This document shows positions 59,747 to 64,000 of a stretch of 64,000 nt of DNA, piece by piece; position 1 is the stretch's first letter, and the number at the start of each line of letters is the position of its first letter. Location: NCBI RefSeq assembly GCF_963666145.1, contig NZ_OY762614.1, positions 4,206,501 through 4,270,500 of the forward strand, written 5' to 3'. The notes under the pieces were generated by a model. That model did not search any database. It was not told where the DNA came from and saw only the letters and a list, made by a program, of their open reading frames with translations. This DNA comes from an uncultured Desulfobacter sp. Its GTDB lineage: Bacteria; Desulfobacterota; Desulfobacteria; Desulfobacterales; Desulfobacteraceae. Position numbers and translations under genes: made by a program.

Positions 59747-61240
59747 TCAATCTTTGGCCCATGACTTTGCCCGGTCCACAGCTTTTTTCCAGCCTCGCAG
59801 GCATTCATCCACCTTTTCCTGGCTTTGGTTCAAATGAAAGCAACGGTCTTGTTGCCAGAAAGATTTAATCTGGTCCATGTCCGCCCATAGGCCGACAGCA
59901 AGGCCGGCAAGGTAAGCCGCCCCCATGGCGGTGGTTTCCACATGCTTAGGGCGGCATAAGGAGACGCCCAGGATGTCGGCCTGGAACTGGCATAGATAAT
60001 TGTTCGCACTGGCCCCGCCGTCCACTTTAACGGTTTTTAATTTAATACCCGAATCCTTAACCATGGCACCAATCAAATCATTAGCCTGGTAGGCAAGGGA
60101 TTGAATCCCGGCCCGGATAATATGATTTTTTGTTGTTCCCCGGGTAATGCCCAACATAGCGCCCCTGGCATAGGGATCCCAATAGGGGGCGCCTAAGCCC
60201 ACAAAGGCCGGAACAATGTAAAGCCCTTCGGATGAGTGAACGGCTGTGGCCATCTCTTCGGTTTGGGCCACATCGCTGAAAAAATTCAGGTCGTCCCGCA
60301 TCCACTGCAGCAGTGCACCGGCAATAAATACCGAACCTTCCAGGGCATAGGTGACGTCATCGCCGATCTGCCAAGCGATGGTTGTGAGCAGTCCCGAGGG
60401 CGATGTAATGGCTTGACCCCCGGTATTCATCAGCATAAAGCAGCCGGTCCCGTATGTGATTTTTGTCATGCCTTTTTCAAAAGCGGCCTGTCCGAACAGC
60501 GCGGCCTGCTGGTCTCCTGCGACACCGGCAATGGGGATTTCATGCCCAAACAGCTTTTTGTCGGTTTTGCCGAATATGCAGCATGAAGCCTTAACTTTGG
60601 GAAGAATTTCTTCGGGAATCTCCAATTTTTCCATCAGGACCGGATCATACTTGAGATTATGAATGTTGAAAAGCATGGTGCGGCTCGCATTGCTAACATC
60701 GGTGGCATGGACGGCACCCGCCGTCAACTTCCAGATCAGCCATGCGTCTACGGTGCCCACTTTCAGTTTTCCTTTATTGCACAGTTCCCTGGCTTCTATG
60801 CTTTGTCGCAAAATCCAGCGGATTTTGGACCCGCTGAAATAGGCGTCGGTCACCAGGCCGGTTTTTTCTTTGATGACTTTATCAAATCCCTCAGCCTTTA
60901 ACTGGTCACAATACTCCGCAGTCCGGCGGCATTGCCAGACAATGGCCTTGCCCACAGGCGTTCCTGTTTCTTTGTTCCAGGCAATGATGGTTTCCCTCTG
61001 GTTGGCAATACCGATGGCAGCCACATCACCCAGGTTGAGCTTTGCCTGTTTAAGGACGGCATCCATTGTATTTTTCTGGGATCTCCATATATCTTCGGCG
61101 TCCTGCTCCACCCAGCCGTCTTTGGGGTACTGACAGGAGAACGCTTCGCTTGCCACAGCAACGGCTTCACCCGTTTCATTATAAAGTATTGTACGGGAAC
61201 TCGTTGTGCCCTGGTCCAGGGCCATTATAAATTGGGGCAT
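59747..61240 (-). CDS. glpK: Glycerol kinase
   Basis: 497 residues. FGGY kinase with the N-terminal DQGTTSSRTILYNE, ATDVSNASRTMLFNIHNL, AGDQQAALFGQAAFEKGM, TYGTGCFMLMNTG and VDGGASANNYLCQFQADILG. Phosphorylates glycerol with ATP. ATG 61240 follows AGGAGG. Likely co-transcribed with glpD, which lies 37 bases upstream. Confidence 0.97.
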   Translation of the reverse strand: MPQFIMALDQGTTSSRTILYNETGEAVAVASEAFSCQYPKDGWVEQDAEDIWRSQKNTMDAVLKQAKLNLGDVAAIGIANQRETIIAWNKETGTPVGKAIVWQCRRTAEYCDQLKAEGFDKVIKEKTGLVTDAYFSGSKIRWILRQSIEARELCNKGKLKVGTVDAWLIWKLTAGAVHATDVSNASRTMLFNIHNLKYDPVLMEKLEIPEEILPKVKASCCIFGKTDKKLFGHEIPIAGVAGDQQAALFGQAAFEKGMTKITYGTGCFMLMNTGGQAITSPSGLLTTIAWQIGDDVTYALEGSVFIAGALLQWMRDDLNFFSDVAQTEEMATAVHSSEGLYIVPAFVGLGAPYWDPYARGAMLGITRGTTKNHIIRAGIQSLAYQANDLIGAMVKDSGIKLKTVKVDGGASANNYLCQFQADILGVSLCRPKHVETTAMGAAYLAGLAVGLWADMDQIKSFWQQDRCFHLNQSQEKVDECLRGWKKAVDRAKSWAKD

Positions 61241-61277
61241 GGGAACCTCCTGAAAATTTCTGATTGTCATCTGCTTT

Positions 61278-62837
61278 TTATGTCAGCAGATACTCTTTGG
61301 CCAAACCGACATATGCATTCACCTGGTCCATCTGCCATTTGCGGTCATATCCCAGTTCCTCCGCCATGATCCTGGCCACTTCTGGTGCTGCATCAATACT
61401 GGCCCGGGCATCCAGAAAAAGGGTGCGGCTGCGCCGGGCTAAAAAATCCTCCACGGTTCTGCCCATCTCTTCTCTGACCGCCCAGATCACCTCCGCTCGA
61501 ATGTAAGAGAGATTTTTATGGAGTTTTTCACCCATGGCCGGATCTGCGTTGACGATTTTTTTGATATAAACGGCATCGGACCCATAGTAGCTTAAGGGGT
61601 CGTGTTCATCGAAATGCTTTAACCATCCATGAATTCTTAGATCTTTGGTGATACAGTGCTGATCTTTGAGTCCTGCCACCAGAGCTGCCTGGTTGACGGT
61701 ATCTTCGGCCATTTTGCGATACGTGGTCCATTTGCCGCCGGTGATGGTCACAAGTCCCGATTCCGACACGACTAAATAATGGTCCCGGGAGATGGCTGCC
61801 GTGCTTTTTCCCTCTCCGGCTTTAACCAGGGGGCGAAGTCCGGCAAAAACGCTTTGAACGTCATCCCTGGTGGGATCTTTGGTTAAATAGACGGCCGCAT
61901 GATCAAGGATAAACTTGATTTCCTCCTCCAATGCCCGGGGCTCCAGGCTCACATCCTGTACTTGCGTATCCGTGGTGCCCACGACGACCTTGTCATGCCA
62001 TGGCACGGCAAACAACACCCTGCCGTCCGTGGTTTGGGGCACCATGACGGCTGAATCGCCAGGAAGAAATTCCTTATCCAGAACCACATGAACCCCCTGG
62101 CTGGGCGTAATGATGGATTCAGCGTCGGGATTTTCCATTTTAAGAACCTCGTCGGTAAAAACACCGGTGGCGTTGACCACCACCCGGCTGTGAATTTCAT
62201 ACGCTTCACCGGTTTCCATATTTTTTGCGGTTACCCCGTCAATCATTTCACCGGCCCGGGTAAACCCGGTCACTTTCATGTAATTGACAGGCACTCCGCC
62301 ATGCTCAACCATGGTTTGGGCCAGGTTCACAGCCAGGCGGGAATCGTCAAATTGAGCGTCAAAATAGACCACGCCCCCGCGCAGCCCCTCGGGTTCCAGG
62401 GTGGGAATCCGCTTTAATGTTTCTTCTTTGGAAAGGTGTTTGGAAGATCCAAGTCCCAGTCTGCCGGCCAACAGGTCGTAAACTTTCATACCGGCACCGT
62501 AAAAAGGGCCGTCCCACCACTCATAGTTGGGTACGATAAATGCCTGATGACTGACCAGATGCGGGGCGTTGCGAATTAAGAGACCCCGCTCATGCAGGGC
62601 CTCAAGGACCAGGGAGATATTGCCCTGGCGCAAGTACCTTACCCCGCCGTGCACCAATTTTGTCGACCGGCTGGATGTTCCTTTGGAAAAATCGTGTTGT
62701 TCCAACAGAAGCGTCTTATATCCCCTTGATGCGGCATCCAGTCCCACACCCAATCCGGTTGCCCCGCCACCGATAACAACAAAATCCCAATAGCCGTCAT
62801 ATCCTGCTATTTTTTTAATCATTTCTTCACGATTCAT
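61278..62837 (-). CDS. glpD: Glycerol-3-phosphate dehydrogenase, FAD-dependent
   Basis: 519 residues. FAD-binding VVIGGGATGLGVGLDAASRG, SSRSTKLVHGGVRYL, ATGVFTDEVLKM and GGKWTTYRKMAEDTV. Oxidises glycerol-3-phosphate to dihydroxyacetone phosphate, passing electrons to quinone. ATG 62837 has CAGGAG upstream. Confidence 0.95.
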   Translation of the reverse strand: MNREEMIKKIAGYDGYWDFVVIGGGATGLGVGLDAASRGYKTLLLEQHDFSKGTSSRSTKLVHGGVRYLRQGNISLVLEALHERGLLIRNAPHLVSHQAFIVPNYEWWDGPFYGAGMKVYDLLAGRLGLGSSKHLSKEETLKRIPTLEPEGLRGGVVYFDAQFDDSRLAVNLAQTMVEHGGVPVNYMKVTGFTRAGEMIDGVTAKNMETGEAYEIHSRVVVNATGVFTDEVLKMENPDAESIITPSQGVHVVLDKEFLPGDSAVMVPQTTDGRVLFAVPWHDKVVVGTTDTQVQDVSLEPRALEEEIKFILDHAAVYLTKDPTRDDVQSVFAGLRPLVKAGEGKSTAAISRDHYLVVSESGLVTITGGKWTTYRKMAEDTVNQAALVAGLKDQHCITKDLRIHGWLKHFDEHDPLSYYGSDAVYIKKIVNADPAMGEKLHKNLSYIRAEVIWAVREEMGRTVEDFLARRSRTLFLDARASIDAAPEVARIMAEELGYDRKWQMDQVNAYVGLAKEYLLT

Positions 62838-62899
62838 AGCGGACTCCTGTTTTTCAAAAAAGGCAATAAATGATTGATCAGTTTTATCCGGTACCGGGC

Positions 62900-63304
62900 C
62901 TAAAACCAAATTCTGTGCCGGATAGTCTTAGGCGCATGGGAATAGAAAGATGCCAAAGCAAATGCAAATAATACCCCGGGCACTGCCGGAATCCAGCCAT
63001 GCAGAGCCATGCCGATGATACCTGTTTTTACAAGGGTGACGACACCCGCCGCTTCCCTGAGTAACTGCCGGTGCCGGAGTGCTTCTGTGAGCATCAGCAA
63101 ACATCCGGAAGTCCCTGCTAAGACCAGGTAGGACCAGGGCAGATCCGCCCGGAGCAGAAAAGCACCCAGGCAGACAGCCGCTCCGATTTGATGCACTGCA
63201 CGCACAATGATGGAAAGCATCATCATCCAATAGGGGCGGTCCGCTGTTCGTCCTATACGAATATTTTTGATTTTGCGGACATTTTTTTTGGGGTCGGCAA
63301 TCAT
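62900..63304 (-). CDS. Small membrane protein upstream of glpD
   Basis: 134 residues with about three to four membrane helices (IIVRAVHQIGAAVCLGAFLL, LVLAGTSGCLLML, PGVLFAFALASFY). Unrecognised. Co-directional with the glp genes, 62 bases before glpD, so possibly in the same transcript. Confidence 0.7.
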   Translation of the reverse strand: MIADPKKNVRKIKNIRIGRTADRPYWMMMLSIIVRAVHQIGAAVCLGAFLLRADLPWSYLVLAGTSGCLLMLTEALRHRQLLREAAGVVTLVKTGIIGMALHGWIPAVPGVLFAFALASFYSHAPKTIRHRIWF

Positions 63305-63411
63305 ACCATCCTTATTTATACTGATAGTTAATACAGAATATGTATTTGTTGGCGTAACGCCGAGGGTGGCTAAAAATACAAGCCGATGGGCAATTTGTTT
63401 TGATCTTGGGC

Positions 63412-64000
63412 CTAGGATGCTGTTGCCGATACAAAGGAAACAATTTCCCTCTTCGTTAAACCCGTCGTGATTCTATATCGTGTCCCTTCTATGCCGGGTT
63501 CACTAAAGTCCACTTTGCCATCCTGGGGGGTATAGCCTCTCCACGGAGTGGCGCGCGGCCGAAAAGCTGTTAACCGGATAAGTTCATTAGTTTCAAGAAT
63601 AAAAAAGCAGTGAATACTAGATGTTCTTCCCCAGATTTTAAAAACCAGTTTCCCAATATACTCCATAGGGGCAATATCTGAATATTTATATTTTTGGGGA
63701 TTTAAGCCATCCTCCACGGCATCTTTAAATCGATATGCTTTAGATCCACAAATGACATCTTCTTTTTTCAGCGCCGCATATGTAAACGTTTTTTCTCCAA
63801 CGCGCGGTTGCATAAACTTAAAAATAGACCGGGTTTCACAATACTCAATGAATTCTTCAGCGTCTTTTTTAGGGAATTTTCGTTGAATCAATAACTTACC
63901 GGATTCGGGGCATGTTTGTTGCGCGCAAAAAGACCGTCCTAAAAAATTGGTACCTGGCGTGCTTGTTATTTTTTGAATTCTTTTAATGGACACGCCCAAA
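63412..64000 (-). CDS. Unrecognised protein, possibly truncated at window edge
   Basis: 195 residues visible. Opens with a TTG codon at the extreme edge, so the true start may lie outside. Contains FKDAVEDGLNPQKYKYSDIAPM and a C-terminal GIEGTRYRITTGLTKREIVSF. No motif recognised. A lone cysteine pair (FCAQQTC) lies near the start. Confidence 0.55.
   Translation of the reverse strand, partial: LGVSIKRIQKITSTPGTNFLGRSFCAQQTCPESGKLLIQRKFPKKDAEEFIEYCETRSIFKFMQPRVGEKTFTYAALKKEDVICGSKAYRFKDAVEDGLNPQKYKYSDIAPMEYIGKLVFKIWGRTSSIHCFFILETNELIRLTAFRPRATPWRGYTPQDGKVDFSEPGIEGTRYRITTGLTKREIVSFVSATAS

Overview
The window reads as chromosomal DNA of a sulfate-reducing deltaproteobacterium, probably Desulfobacteraceae. 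This is inferred from the sulfide-type homocysteine synthesis pair, the sigma-54 regulation and the general gene style; no 16S gene is present. About 39 kb of it is one integrated P2-like prophage.

Bases 1-20,333 are an accessory host region. It holds the 3' end of a large RHS/YD-repeat protein with an AT-rich variable tail, a small membrane protein that could be its immunity partner, and a decayed rhs fragment. Next come a XerC/D-like recombinase, a Fic protein and three transposase loci: an intact IS3-family element, a remnant beside it, and an IS4-family element. An apparent operon follows (10,906-18,519): DUF39 homocysteine synthase, NIL/ferredoxin partner, SET-domain methyltransferase, fold-III PLP decarboxylase, class-III aminotransferase and aminobutyraldehyde-type dehydrogenase. 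It has a sigma-54 promoter with two upstream 17-bp palindromes, and a sigma-54 activator lies just downstream.

Bases 20,334-59,616 are a prophage in tRNA-Lys(CUU). Left to right: attL; a 0.3-kb inverted-repeat/iteron locus that may be an origin; Ogr, portal (Q) and terminase (P) leftward; O, N and M rightward; a 6.5-kb AT-rich cargo block; L, R, S, sheath, tube, tail spike, lysis, tape measure, baseplate and fibre genes; a D12 adenine methylase with a structured leader; the repressor/Ner-like switch; a CII-like regulator; primase-helicase; accessory genes; integrase; attR. Without the cargo the prophage is about 33 kb, near P2 itself.

The cargo block is the most unusual part. It sits between M and L, bounded by strong terminators, and L has a copy of the late-promoter element found upstream of O at the same 90-bp distance. 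Inside are three well-formed integron attC sites. In two of them the stop codon of the preceding gene lies in the R'' box, as in gene cassettes, yet there is no integron integrase in the window. The block also carries three tiny hydrophobic peptides with strong Shine-Dalgarno sites, a candidate nuclease-type defence protein, two TM-containing proteins and a periplasmic endonuclease I. I read it as an integrase-less cassette cluster carried by a temperate phage.

Bases 59,617-64,000 are host DNA: glpK, glpD, a small membrane protein and an unrecognised protein running to the window edge.
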